Assembly (NCBI GenBank): GCA_022704145.1
Contig: JAKJGY010000027.1
Coordinates: 1 to 35,526 of the forward strand
Length of the DNA stretch: 35,526 nt
Direction of reading: 5' to 3'
Source: Verrucomicrobiota bacterium
GTDB taxonomy: Bacteria > Verrucomicrobiota > Kiritimatiellia > RFP12 > UBA1067
The notes under the pieces were generated by a model. That model was given only the letters and a program-made list of their open reading frames with translations. It searched no databases and had not been told where the DNA came from. Shown piece by piece: positions 14,981 to 23,807 of the stretch. How positions within the stretch are numbered: the stretch's first letter is position 1; the number at the start of each line of letters is the position of its first letter. Position numbers and translations under genes: made by a program.

Positions 14981-17900
14981 TCACTTCAGGGTCAGGATCG
15001 AGCCGCCGCTGCCGTGCAGGACGGTGAGGAGTCCGCTGCCGCTGAAGTGGGTGTCGCTGATGAATTGGGCGCCGCTGCCGGTCGCGCCGTAGGTGCCTGC
15101 GCGCTTGGGCCTGTCGCCGAGCACCAGCCGTGCCACGGCCTCGTTGACGCCGGACGCCAGGGCGAGCTTGGCGCCGCCGTCGTCGGCGATGCTCAAGGTC
15201 GCTTCATCGTCGATGCCGCCGGAGGTCTGCAAGGAGAGCGTGCCGGCCGTCACCGTGATATTGGTGCTGGCGCCGAGCGTGCCGGAGGCGCTCAGGGCCA
15301 GGGTGCCGCCATGGACTGTGACGGCGCCTGAGGCCGTATTCGTGCCGTTCAGGGTCAGGGTGGCGGTGCCGGCCTTGACGAGCGCGACCTGGCCCTCGAT
15401 CGTGCTGCCGACGAGGCCGAAGGTGTTGTCGGAGCTGTTGCTGACGACCAGCGTGGCGGGCGTCGCGCTGAGGATGCGCTGTTTGCCGGTGCCGGACGCA
15501 TAGTGCTGGTCGGCGAGGCCGGCGACGGTCTGGGTGAAGCCGTTGAGGTCGATGGTCGCGTCCGCGCCCGCAGCGCTTTTGCCGACGCTCAGGGGGCGAT
15601 GGGCTGGCAGCGCCTCGGCGACGCCCAGCTTGAGGGTGCCTTGGACGACGCTCGTGCTGCCGATGTTGGTGGTGGCCGTGTTCAGGAGCAGGGTGCCGGG
15701 GTCGTCGCGCATAAGCACGCCCGTGCCGAGGTGGAGCGTGCTGTTGATGATGACGGTTCCTGCGCCGCGGATGGAGACGCCCTGATTCACGCCGGTGACG
15801 GTGTCGTCGGCTGACGCGCCGATCACCAGCGTGCCGCCGCTGTTGTCGCTGCCCAGATAGTTCGCGCCGCCGGTCATGAGGATGTCGCCGTCCCACTGGG
15901 CGGTGCCGCCGGAGTTGTAGCGCAGCGCGGCGCGGCCGGTCGCGGAGGAGAGCGTCAGCGTCTCGCCCGTGACGGTCACGTTCGCGCCGAGCACCAGCTT
16001 ATTGTCAAAGTTCAGGGGGGTGCCGCCGATGACGACGGTACCGCCTGCTGTGGAGCCCAGCGCGCGGCTGTTGTTGGCGTACAGGACGATATTCGAGATG
16101 CCGCCTGCGCCGATCGTGGTGGCGCCGCCGTAGGAGTTGGTGCCCGCGAGCGTGGCCGTGCCGAGGGAGGTGACGGTGGCGGTCGCGCCGGCGATCACGC
16201 CGACGGCCTGCTGCGTGAGGGTCGCCTTGTTGGCCACGCTGACGCTGGAGTTGCTGAGCGAGCCGCTGAGCGTGAGGGTTCCGCCGCTGACCAGCGTCGC
16301 GCCGCTGTAGGTGTTCGGGCCGGAGAGGGTCAGCGTGCTGTTGCCGGACTTGGTGAGGCTTCCGGTTCCGGCGATGCCTGCGCCGCCGATGGTGTAGCTC
16401 TTGGCGGTGGTGTTGACGGTCACGGTATGGGGTGCGACGGGCGAAGGCGTGATGGTGACGGCGGGCGAGGCCGAGCCGGTGTCGTCGAAGGTGACCTTAG
16501 CGCCGTCCGAGAAGGGGATGGGCGTCCAGTTTGCGCTGGTCGTGTCCCAGGCGTTGGCGGAGCCGTCCCCGACCCACACCAGGGCTGCGGCGGTGCCGCC
16601 GCCGCTGACGGTCACGGTCACGGCCGTCTCGCCCACGTCGAGCGTGGTGTTGGGGTAGGGCGCGTCGAGGGTCAGCGAGCCGCTGCCGCTGCGTGCGGCG
16701 TAGGTCATCTGCGTGTAGACGCCGGGGGCGGCGAAGCCGTCCGGGAAGGAGAGCGCGAGGGTGTTGGCGCCGTTCAGCACCAGTGTGCCCGCGACATCGA
16801 TACGGTCGCACCGGCCAGCGGTGCTGGACAGCTCGCTGACGAGGGTGTTGCCGTTGAGGGCCAGGGCGGCGGCGCCGGGGTCGGCCAGCGTGAGCGTGCC
16901 GATGCCGCGGCTGCCGGGCACGAGCGTGCCGCCTGCAACGGCGCTGACGGCGCCGTAGACTGTGCCGGTGCCGCCGAAGGCGCCCGCCGCGCCCACAGTC
17001 ACCGCGCTGCCCGCGGCGGTGGAGCCGTTGACCAGCAGCGTGCCGCTCGAGACGCTGGTCGCGCCGGTGTGGACGTTCGCGCCGGAGAGGGTCCAGGTGC
17101 CGGTGCCGGTCATGCTGACGCGGAGCGGTTGGCTGATGACGCCGCGCAGCTCGCCGTCGCCCGCGCCCTGAAGCCAGAGCGGCGCGAGGCCCGAGGTGCC
17201 GATGCTGGCGTTGACGTTGCCGCCGAAGGACAACGTCTGGCCGGCCACCGTATTTTCAAGGATGCCACCGTAGACGCCGAGCTTGGTGTTCACCGTGATA
17301 CTGCGGTTGCAGGCGCCGCCTGCCGGACCGGTGAACTGGAAGCGGCCGGTGGTGTCCCACGCCGTCTGTCCGAGGTAGATGGCGCTGCCCTGGCCCGCGG
17401 CGGAGGGCGAGCCCGCGTCGGAGATCGAGTTCACACTGATGACGCCGTGGGAGACCGTGATGTTACCCGCGAAGGTGTTGTTCGGGTTGGACAGGGTCAG
17501 GGTACCTGCGTCCGTGCGGCCCACGGTGCCGCTGCCCGTGGTGACGGGGCCGGTCACGGTGATCGAGCCGCCGCTGCGGGCGGTGAAATTCTGGTTCGCG
17601 CCGGTGATGCCGCCCGAGAGCGTCAGCACGGTGGCGCTGTTCGGGATATCCAGCGTGGTCGCGCCGGTCAGGTTGAGGATACGGTCTGAGCTGGTGGAGG
17701 CGCCGTTGTAATAGTGGCGGCCGCTGATATCGATGGTGCCGTCCGCCACGGTGGCTGGGGCGCCGAGGGCGCTGGCGCCGCCGCCGACGTTCTTCAGGGT
17801 GTTGAAGTAGACCGAGTCGCCGGTGAGGGTGGTCTTGCCGGAGTAGGTGTTGGCGCCGGAGAGGGTCAGCGCGCCGCCGCCGTTCTTGGTCAGGCCCCAC

Positions 17901-18394
17901 GAGCCGCCGGTCTCGCCGATCACGCCGGAGATCGTCAGGTTGTGGAGCTTCGAGCTGGCCTGATTAAGTGTGATGGTACGCGTGCCGCTGAGCAGGATAG
18001 GCAGCGAGATCGTGTCGGCGAGCGTCCCGTTGGCGGTCAGCAGCGTGGTGGCGATATTGCCGTTCAGGATGATCCGGTTACCGGAGAGGGTGAAGGCGGC
18101 GGTCTTGCCCGACGAGTTGTCGTTGCCGAGGGTGATGCCTGCGAAGGCGGTGTCGGCAGGGAAGTCATTGGTGGTGGTGGTCCGGGCCGTACCGGCGAAG
18201 GTCAGGGTCGCCGAGCCGTCGGTGTCGGGTTTGCCGTCCGGGTTCCAGTTGGCGTCGGTCAGCCAGTATCCGCTGGCTCCGCCGTCCCAGGTGAAGGGGG
18301 CGGCGTGTGAGGCCGGGGCCGCGAGCAGCGCGGCCAGCAGCGGGAACAGGGACGTGAGGGTGAGCCTCGCTCCGTCAGACGGCTTCAGGTTCAT
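14981..18394 (-). CDS. Large secreted autotransporter-associated beta-strand-repeat (PATR) protein
   Basis: About 1137 residues on the minus strand. A signal peptide ends near ASHAAPFTWDGG. The opening WDGGASGYWLTDANWNPDG is the standard start of PVC proteins of this type. Repeats of the PATR pattern, such as LTKNGGGALTLSGANTYSG, LTKSGNSTLTLSGPNTYSG and LVKAGTATLTLNGTNTASG, each followed by a GGTL-L strand, predict a long beta-solenoid rich in Gly, Thr, Ser and Asn. The C-terminus (HFSGSGLLTVL) shows no autotransporter barrel and no PEP-CTERM or LPXTG anchor. I chose ATG 18394, which has AAGGAG ten bases upstream; GTG 18403 is too close to it. Adhesion or a surface role is a guess from the fold class. 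Confidence 0.85.
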   Translation of the reverse strand: MNLKPSDGARLTLTSLFPLLAALLAAPASHAAPFTWDGGASGYWLTDANWNPDGKPDTDGSATLTFAGTARTTTTNDFPADTAFAGITLGNDNSSGKTAAFTLSGNRIILNGNIATTLLTANGTLADTISLPILLSGTRTITLNQASSKLHNLTISGVIGETGGSWGLTKNGGGALTLSGANTYSGKTTLTGDSVYFNTLKNVGGGASALGAPATVADGTIDISGRHYYNGASTSSDRILNLTGATTLDIPNSATVLTLSGGITGANQNFTARSGGSITVTGPVTTGSGTVGRTDAGTLTLSNPNNTFAGNITVSHGVISVNSISDAGSPSAAGQGSAIYLGQTAWDTTGRFQFTGPAGGACNRSITVNTKLGVYGGILENTVAGQTLSFGGNVNASIGTSGLAPLWLQGAGDGELRGVISQPLRVSMTGTGTWTLSGANVHTGATSVSSGTLLVNGSTAAGSAVTVGAAGAFGGTGTVYGAVSAVAGGTLVPGSRGIGTLTLADPGAAALALNGNTLVSELSSTAGRCDRIDVAGTLVLNGANTLALSFPDGFAAPGVYTQMTYAARSGSGSLTLDAPYPNTTLDVGETAVTVTVSGGGTAAALVWVGDGSANAWDTTSANWTPIPFSDGAKVTFDDTGSASPAVTITPSPVAPHTVTVNTTAKSYTIGGAGIAGTGSLTKSGNSTLTLSGPNTYSGATLVSGGTLTLSGSLSNSSVSVANKATLTQQAVGVIAGATATVTSLGTATLAGTNSYGGATTIGAGGISNIVLYANNSRALGSTAGGTVVIGGTPLNFDNKLVLGANVTVTGETLTLSSATGRAALRYNSGGTAQWDGDILMTGGANYLGSDNSGGTLVIGASADDTVTGVNQGVSIRGAGTVIINSTLHLGTGVLMRDDPGTLLLNTATTNIGSTSVVQGTLKLGVAEALPAHRPLSVGKSAAGADATIDLNGFTQTVAGLADQHYASGTGKQRILSATPATLVVSNSSDNTFGLVGSTIEGQVALVKAGTATLTLNGTNTASGAVTVHGGTLALSASGTLGASTNITVTAGTLSLQTSGGIDDEATLSIADDGGAKLALASGVNEAVARLVLGDRPKRAGTYGATGSGAQFISDTHFSGSGLLTVLHGSGGSILTLK

Positions 18395-18630
18395 CGTACA
18401 CACACTCCTTCGTTAATTTGACATGCAGGCACAGTTAACAAGCTGCCCATAACTTACTCGGGTCAGGCGTTGTGGGCAAGCCCAATTTCCGGGCTGTGCG
18501 GATGGGCCATGGGCGGGGCGGGGGGGGTCATCGAGGGGCTCAAAATATCTTCAAATACCCCCTTGCGTCAGAGGCGGCCCATGTGCTAAATTGATACTCC
18601 ATTTATTTCAACCGGAAGGATAGTTCTCCG
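18395..18630. promoter_or_regulatory. Divergent intergenic region with candidate rpsL operon promoter
   Basis: No gene lies in these 236 bases. On the plus strand TTGCGT (18563-18568), 18 bases and TAAATT (18587-18592) form a candidate promoter about 31 bases upstream of rpsL, with GGAAGGA as ribosome site. An uninterrupted G run near 18521-18528 precedes it. For the minus-strand PATR gene I see only weak -35/-10 candidates (TTGTTA, 17 bases, AATTAA). Confidence 0.4.
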
Positions 18631-19011
18631 ATGCCGACGATCAACCAACTGGTGCGCAAGGGGCGCAGCCCGCTGCGCAAGAAGAGCAAGTCGCCCGCGC
18701 TGAAGGCGTGTCCGCAGCGTCGCGGGGTGTGTCTGGTCGTGAAGACCCAGACGCCCAAGAAGCCGAATTCGGCGTTGCGTAAGGTCGCTCGTGTGCGGTT
18801 GACCACCGGGTATGAGGTGACGGCGTACATTCCGGGCGAGGGGCACAACCTGCAGGAGCACAGCGTGGTGCTGGTGCGTGGCGGGCGTGTGAAGGACTTG
18901 CCGGGTGTCCGTTACCACATTGTGCGCGGCTGCCTGGACAGTTTGGGTGTGGCCGGGCGTAACCGTAGCCGTTCGAAGTACGGCATGAAGCGTGCGAAGA
19001 AGGCAGAGTAA
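18631..19011 (+). CDS. rpsL: 30S ribosomal protein S12
   Basis: 126 residues, normal length. S12 sits at the decoding centre and controls accuracy. The conserved start [12 protein letters not shown], the [17 protein letters not shown] loop and the [15 protein letters not shown] loop are all present with lysines at the sites where streptomycin-resistance changes usually occur, so the wild-type form. It opens the superoperon, 46 bases ahead of rpsG. The ribosome site is GGAAGGA, slightly far from the ATG. Confidence 0.99.
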   Translation: MPTINQLVRKGRSPLRKKSKSPALKACPQRRGVCLVVKTQTPKKPNSALRKVARVRLTTGYEVTAYIPGEGHNLQEHSVVLVRGGRVKDLPGVRYHIVRGCLDSLGVAGRNRSRSKYGMKRAKKAE

Positions 19012-19056
19012 CCTATTAGGGGGCGGAAGAGCATTCGCCCTTTTGAGAGGCAAATC

Positions 19057-19527
19057 ATGGCAAGAAGGCGTAGAGCGGTGAAACGGGTTCAGCTTGCTGA
19101 CCCGAAGTTCAATAGCGAGCTGGTGGCCCGCGTGGTGCGTGCGCTGATGAAGAGCGGCAAGAAGACCACGGCCGAGCGGATCGTCTACGGTGCGATCGAG
19201 GAGCTGCGCGAGAAGACGGGCAAGGATCCGGTCGAGGTGATGGACATCGCCATCGCGAACATGAAGCCGAAGGTGGAGGTCAAGTCGCGCCGCGTGGGCG
19301 GCACCACCTATCCGGTTCCGGTGGAGATCCGTCCGGCGCGTCAGCTTTCGCTGGCCCTGCGGTGGATGTCGATGTACGCCAGCGCGCGGCGGGGCACGCC
19401 GATGCCGAAGGCGGTGGCGGCCGAGCTGATCGAGGCTTACAACAACCAGGGCAACGTGATCAAGAAGCGTGACGACACGCACAAGATGGCGCAGGCCAAC
19501 AAGGCTTTCGCGCATTACGCGTGGTAA
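19057..19527 (+). CDS. rpsG: 30S ribosomal protein S7
   Basis: 156 residues, like E. coli. S7 nucleates assembly of the 30S head and contacts E-site tRNA. The start MARRRRAVKR, the KPKVEVKSRRVGGTTYPVPVE region and ALRWM are clear family hallmarks. GAGAGG precedes ATG 19057. In E. coli S7 represses this operon by binding the S12-S7 gap; here that gap is only 45 bases. Confidence 0.99.
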   Translation: MARRRRAVKRVQLADPKFNSELVARVVRALMKSGKKTTAERIVYGAIEELREKTGKDPVEVMDIAIANMKPKVEVKSRRVGGTTYPVPVEIRPARQLSLALRWMSMYASARRGTPMPKAVAAELIEAYNNQGNVIKKRDDTHKMAQANKAFAHYAW

Positions 19528-19541
19528 CGGTTTTAAGGGAA

Positions 19542-19560
19542 GGGCGGACGGTGTCCGCCC
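19542..19560 (+). terminator. Hairpin in the rpsG-fusA gap (attenuator candidate)
   Basis: GGGCGGAC (19542-19549) and GTCCGCCC (19553-19560) form a perfect 8-base stem with a 3-base loop, 14 bases after the rpsG stop. No T run follows, so it could be an RNA-processing or attenuation element rather than a full terminator. Confidence 0.4.
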
Positions 19561-19627
19561 GCACGTAGGGGGCGGAGCGAGTCCGGCCCAGACGGGGATA
19601 AGACGGCAGTATGCCGGGAACATCCGC

Positions 19628-19640
19628 TGTTCTTTGACAA
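19628..19640 (+). promoter_or_regulatory. boxA-like antitermination element upstream of fusA
   Basis: TGTTCTTTGACAA closely resembles the rRNA boxA consensus TGCTCTTTAACA, the RNA site for NusB and ribosomal protein S10 (NusE). It lies 14 bases before the fusA start in the 126-base rpsG-fusA gap. rpsJ, which encodes S10, is the next gene after fusA. TTGACA inside it could also pass for a -35, but no -10 follows at correct spacing. Confidence 0.45.
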
Positions 19641-19653
19641 GTCGAGGTGAAGG

Positions 19654-21789
19654 GTGGGCGTCTTGGACAACAAGGCTGATAAGCGTCATGCGACCGCCGG
19701 GCAGCAGCCCGAGTGCGGCGAGGTGGCGCTTGGCCTGGTCCGGAACATTGGGATCGTGGCGCATATTGACGCGGGCAAGACCACGACCACCGAACGGATC
19801 CTGTTCTACGCAGGGCGCACGCACCGTCTCGGAAACGTGGACGAGGGCAACACCGTCACCGACTGGATGATACAGGAGCGCGAGCGGGGGATTACGATCA
19901 CCAGCGCGGCGATCACCTGTTCCTGGCGGGGCGTGCGCATCAACCTGATCGACACGCCCGGACATGTCGATTTCACGATCGAAGTGGAACGCTCATTGCG
20001 TGTGCTGGACGGCGCGGTGGGCGTTTTTTGTGCCGTCGGCGGGGTGCAGCCGCAGTCCGAGACCGTGTGGCGCCAGGCCGACCGTTACCATGTGCCGCGC
20101 ATCGCGTTCATCAACAAGATGGACCGGATGGGCGCGAATTTCGGGCGTTGCGTGGCGGAGATCCGCGAGAAGCTGCGCGCCAACCCGGTGTGTTTGCAGC
20201 TTCCGGTTGGCGAGGCTGAGACCTTCAGCGGCGTGATTGACCTGATCGAGCTGAAGGCGCTCTCGTACGACAGTGGCAGCGAGGGCCGCGAGGTGAGCGA
20301 GGGCGAGATTCCCGAGGCTTTGCGTGAGCGGGCCGAGGCGGCGCGCGCCGAGCTTTGCGAGAAGGTTGCCGAGGCGGACGAGACGGTGCTGGAGCGTTAT
20401 CTGGAGGATCCTGCGCTGCCGGCCGAGGTGTTGCGCGAGTCGGTGCGGCGTGGCGTGCTGGCCGGGAAGCTGGTGCCGGTGCTGTGCGGGTCGTCGTTGC
20501 GCAACAAGGGTGTGCAGCAGGTCTTGGACGCGGTGACCTGGTATCTGCCGTCGCCGTTGGATCGTCCGCCGGTGGAGGCCACGGACGTCAAGAGCGAGGC
20601 GCGGGTGACACGTGAGCAGAGCGTGACGGCGCCGCTGACGGCCCTGGTGTTCAAGATTGCGACGGACGCCTATGTGGGGCGGCTCTTCTTTGTGCGGGTC
20701 TATGCGGGCGCGTTAAAGAAGGGTCAGAACGTCTACAATCCGCGGACGCGCAAGCGTGAGCGGGTCATGAAGATTGTCAGGCTGTTCGCGGATCAGCAGA
20801 GCGAGGTCGAGACGCTTGCGGCGGGCGAGATCGGCGCCCTGGTGGGCCTGAAGGAAGCCACGACCGGCGACACGCTCTGTGCGGAGAACCAGCCGGTCTA
20901 TCTGGAGCGCATCACGGTGCCCGAGCCGGTGATGTTCATGGCGATCGAGCCGAAGTCCAGCGCGGACAAGGCGCGCCTGACGGAGTCGATCGGACTCTTG
21001 GCGGCGGAAGACCCGACCTGCCAGGTGCGGGTGGACGCGGAGACGGGGCAGACGATTTTGAGCGGCATGGGCGAGCTGCATCTGGAGATCCTGGTGGATC
21101 GGCTGCGCCGCGAATTCAAGTGTGAGGCCAACACCGGCCGGCCGATGGTCTCCTACTACGAGACGGTGACGGCCACCGGAACCAGCGTCTATCTGTTTGA
21201 TCGCGAGCTAGGCGGGCGGCGCCACTGCGCCCAGGTGACGATCGAGGTCTCGCCGCTCAAGCGGGGCAGCGGGCATGCGGTCGAGCTGGCGCCCGGGGTA
21301 CGGCGCAGCCTGCCTGACGAGCGGTTGGCGGACTGTGTGGAGCAAGGATTGAAGGACGGCATCCTGACCGGCGTCCTCGCGCGTTATCCGATGACGGACG
21401 TGCGGGCGCGGGTGACGGGTGTCGTGATCACGGATGAGGAAACGGCGACGGACGTGGCCCTTCGGACTGCGGCCGTAATGGGGTTCCGCGAGGCGGCGCA
21501 GGCCGCAACGCCGGAGCTGCTGGAGCCGATCATGTCCCTCGACATCGAGACGCCTGCCGACTATGTCGGCGACATCATGGGGGATATCAACGGCCGCCGC
21601 GGTTCGGTGCGTGACATGACGACGCGTGGAGACATGCAGATCGTGCGCGCCTCGGTGCCGCTGGCAGAACTTTTCGGGTACTCAACCGCAATCCGGTCGC
21701 TTTCGCGCGGCCGCGCCAGCTATTCGATGGAACCTGGCGAATTTGCGGTCGTGCCACGGACGGTGAGAGAACAACTACTGAACAGGTGA
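19654..21789 (+). CDS. fusA: Elongation factor G, divergent in domain IV
   Basis: 711 residues from GTG 19654, with GAGGTGA just upstream; a TTG nine bases later is the alternative start. EF-G is the GTPase that moves tRNAs and mRNA after peptide transfer. The G domain is canonical: AHIDAGKT (36-43), RERGITI (76-82), DTPGH (100-104) and NKMD. Domain III has [10 protein letters not shown]. Domain IV is unusual: the KQSGGRGQYGH loop is replaced by [13 protein letters not shown] (~515-527), and the tip loop that reads YHDVDSSE in E. coli, with His583, reads [10 protein letters not shown]. The N-terminus is ~20 residues longer than in E. coli. No tuf follows, unlike the classical str operon. It may be an EF-G-like paralogue or a lineage-specific main EF-G. 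Confidence 0.93.
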   Translation: MGVLDNKADKRHATAGQQPECGEVALGLVRNIGIVAHIDAGKTTTTERILFYAGRTHRLGNVDEGNTVTDWMIQERERGITITSAAITCSWRGVRINLIDTPGHVDFTIEVERSLRVLDGAVGVFCAVGGVQPQSETVWRQADRYHVPRIAFINKMDRMGANFGRCVAEIREKLRANPVCLQLPVGEAETFSGVIDLIELKALSYDSGSEGREVSEGEIPEALRERAEAARAELCEKVAEADETVLERYLEDPALPAEVLRESVRRGVLAGKLVPVLCGSSLRNKGVQQVLDAVTWYLPSPLDRPPVEATDVKSEARVTREQSVTAPLTALVFKIATDAYVGRLFFVRVYAGALKKGQNVYNPRTRKRERVMKIVRLFADQQSEVETLAAGEIGALVGLKEATTGDTLCAENQPVYLERITVPEPVMFMAIEPKSSADKARLTESIGLLAAEDPTCQVRVDAETGQTILSGMGELHLEILVDRLRREFKCEANTGRPMVSYYETVTATGTSVYLFDRELGGRRHCAQVTIEVSPLKRGSGHAVELAPGVRRSLPDERLADCVEQGLKDGILTGVLARYPMTDVRARVTGVVITDEETATDVALRTAAVMGFREAAQAATPELLEPIMSLDIETPADYVGDIMGDINGRRGSVRDMTTRGDMQIVRASVPLAELFGYSTAIRSLSRGRASYSMEPGEFAVVPRTVREQLLNR

Positions 21790-21795
21790 CGAAGA

Positions 21796-22104
21796 ATGCA
21801 AAGTCAGCGCATACGCATTCGTTTGCAAGCGTACGATCACAGGGTGCTCGACCAGGCTGTGAGCGAGATCATCGACACGGCCCGGGGCACAGGGGCACAG
21901 GTTGTGGGTCCGATCCCGCTCCCGACGAGGATCGAGCGGTTCACGGTGAACCGCAGCCCGCGCGTGGACAAGAAGTCCATGGACCAGTTTGAGATGCGCA
22001 CGCACAAACGGCTGCTGGACATCGTGGGCCCGACGGCCAAGACGGTCGACGAGCTCAAAAAGTTGAATCTGCCGGCTGGCGTGGACATCACAATTCGAAT
22101 CTAA
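21796..22104 (+). CDS. rpsJ: 30S ribosomal protein S10 (NusE)
   Basis: 102 residues, normal. S10 is part of the 30S head and, with NusB, binds boxA RNA during antitermination. [43 protein letters not shown] and the end VDITIRI are the family pattern. It starts 6 bases after fusA with only a weak purine-rich site (GACGAAGA), so coupling to fusA is likely. Confidence 0.99.
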   Translation: MQSQRIRIRLQAYDHRVLDQAVSEIIDTARGTGAQVVGPIPLPTRIERFTVNRSPRVDKKSMDQFEMRTHKRLLDIVGPTAKTVDELKKLNLPAGVDITIRI

Positions 22105-22118
22105 GGACGGTGAACACC

Positions 22119-22853
22119 ATGGAAGGCTTGATTGGCAGAAAGATTGGGATGACCCAGATCTATGATGATCAGGGGCGTCGTATCTCGGTGACCGTGCTGG
22201 AGGCGGGGCCGTGTCCGGTGGTGCAGGTGAAGACGCCTGACACTGACGGGTATGTGGCCGCGCAGCTCGGCTTCGACGAGTACAAGGCGGCGGAGTACAC
22301 CAAGAACGAGAAGGCGTGCGCGCAGGCGCAGGCCGAGCGCGAGAAGGCCGAGAAAAAGGGCAAGCCCGCGCGCTCGTACGACATCGCGGCCTATACGAAG
22401 CGGCTTTCGAAGGCGCAGGTGCTGCACTTCGAGAAGGCCGGTGTGAAGCCCTGCAAGGTGACGCGGGAGTTCGCGCTCGACGCGGACGAAGCGGTCAAGG
22501 CGGGCGACACGGTGACGGTCGACATTTTCAAGGACGTGAAGTTCGTGGATGTGTCGGGCATCACCAAGGGGCGCGGTTTCGCGGGCGTGATCCGGCGTTA
22601 CCGGATCGGCGGCGGCGCGCACACGCACGGCGGCCACTCGAAGCACCGGATCGGCTCGATCGGCGCGCGCGATTTGCCGGGCTGGGTTGAGAAGGGCAAG
22701 CGGATGCCGGGCCACATGGGCGCGGTCAACCGTAAGGCCCGCAATCTGGCGGTCGTCCAGGTTCGCAACGAGGACAACCTGCTGCTGGTTCGCGGCTCGG
22801 TGCCGGGGCCTAAGGGCGGTGTGGTGATTATCAGGAAAGCCCTGAAGAAATAG
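22119..22853 (+). CDS. rplC: 50S ribosomal protein L3 with an internal charged insertion
   Basis: 244 residues, against about 205-220 for most bacteria. L3 is an early assembly protein that reaches the peptidyl-transferase centre. GLIGRKIGMTQ at the start and RGFAGVIRRYRIGGG, HGGHSKHRIGSIGA and PGHMG are conserved. The extra length is an Ala/Lys/Glu-rich stretch of roughly 35 residues (about 55-90: KNEKACAQAQAEREKAEKKG) placed after the LGFDEYKAA strand. I chose ATG 22119 because it gives the conserved N-terminus; GTG 22110 is too near the AAGGA site. Confidence 0.98.
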   Translation: MEGLIGRKIGMTQIYDDQGRRISVTVLEAGPCPVVQVKTPDTDGYVAAQLGFDEYKAAEYTKNEKACAQAQAEREKAEKKGKPARSYDIAAYTKRLSKAQVLHFEKAGVKPCKVTREFALDADEAVKAGDTVTVDIFKDVKFVDVSGITKGRGFAGVIRRYRIGGGAHTHGGHSKHRIGSIGARDLPGWVEKGKRMPGHMGAVNRKARNLAVVQVRNEDNLLLVRGSVPGPKGGVVIIRKALKK

Positions 22854-22867
22854 GGGTTGGAGAACCG

Positions 22868-23509
22868 ATGAGCACGATCAAGGTATTCAATCCGGCCGGC
22901 GAGGCCGCGGGCGAGATGAGCGTCGCGGACAGCCTGCTGGTGCTCGACAAGGGCGAGCAGGCGGTGAAAGACACCGTCGTCGCGTTCCGTAACTCGCTGC
23001 GCGCGGGTACGGCGTCGACGCTGAGCAAGGGCGAGGTCAACGGCAGCAACAAGAAGCCGTGGCGTCAGAAGGGGACAGGCCGGGCCCGCGCGGGTCTGCG
23101 GCAGAGCCCGGTCTGGCGCGGCGGCGGTGTGGCTTTCGGGCCCAAGCCGCGTGACTTCAGCCAGAAGGTCAACCGCAAGGTGGTGCGTCTGGCCTTTACC
23201 CGGGCGTTGAGCGAGAAGATCAACGACGGCCAGGTGAAGGTGATCGAGCGTTTCGACCTCGCGGAGCCCAAGACCAAGCTGATGACGGCGTTGCTGAAGA
23301 AGCTCGGCGCGGAGCGTTCGACGCTGATCGTCCTGGACCAGCCTGACGAGAAGGTGATCCTGGCGGCGCGCAACCTTCAGAAGGTTGAGGTTGCTACGGC
23401 GGCTGAGATTGATGTATATTCAATCCTTTTGTACCGCACACTGGTGGCCACGCAGGCCGGATTCGAGGCTCTGACGGCGCGCATGTTGAAGAAAGAGGTG
23501 GGCGCATGA
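22868..23509 (+). CDS. rplD: 50S ribosomal protein L4
   Basis: 213 residues. L4 lines the exit tunnel and in E. coli also represses the S10 operon. The tunnel loop is clear: NGSNKKPWRQKGTGRARAG (about 58-76) followed by SPVWRGGGVAFGP. A GGAG site precedes ATG 22868. Its stop overlaps the rplW start (ATGA). No long S10-type leader exists upstream of rpsJ, since fusA is only 6 bases away, so E. coli-style L4 control is unlikely. Confidence 0.99.
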   Translation: MSTIKVFNPAGEAAGEMSVADSLLVLDKGEQAVKDTVVAFRNSLRAGTASTLSKGEVNGSNKKPWRQKGTGRARAGLRQSPVWRGGGVAFGPKPRDFSQKVNRKVVRLAFTRALSEKINDGQVKVIERFDLAEPKTKLMTALLKKLGAERSTLIVLDQPDEKVILAARNLQKVEVATAAEIDVYSILLYRTLVATQAGFEALTARMLKKEVGA

Positions 23510-23784
23510 AACACGCCGAGATCATCCGGAGGGTGCAGATCACCGAGAAAGGGACGCGGCTGGCCTGCGAGAACAAGTATCTGGTCGAGGTCGCCACCCA
23601 GGCGAACAAGATCGAGATCAAGAAGGCCGTGGAGGAGCGCTTCGGCGTGCATGTGGTGGCAGTGAACACCCAGACGTACAAGGGCGCGCAGCGGACGCTC
23701 CGTAACCGCCGCGTGGTCGAAGGGGCGGTCTGGAAACGCGCGATCGTGACGGTCAAGCCCGGCGAACGCATCGAGATCATCTAA
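23506..23784 (+). CDS. rplW: 50S ribosomal protein L23
   Basis: 92 residues. L23 sits at the tunnel exit and docks trigger factor and [37 protein letters not shown] and the closing [11 protein letters not shown] are standard. It overlaps rplD by four bases, indicating translational coupling. Confidence 0.98.
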   Translation: MKHAEIIRRVQITEKGTRLACENKYLVEVATQANKIEIKKAVEERFGVHVVAVNTQTYKGAQRTLRNRRVVEGAVWKRAIVTVKPGERIEII

Positions 23785-23807
23785 CGCCTTGTGAGAGGAT
23801 AAGGGCC

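Noticed and set aside
16427-17689. 420-codon plus-strand frame inside the PATR gene
   Set aside because: Antisense shadow rich in Gly, Ala and Arg without motifs; the minus-strand PATR reading has a signal peptide and clear repeats.
19633-19640. TTGACA as a -35 of an internal fusA promoter
   Set aside because: No -10 element at 16-19 bases; the longer boxA-like match explains the string better.
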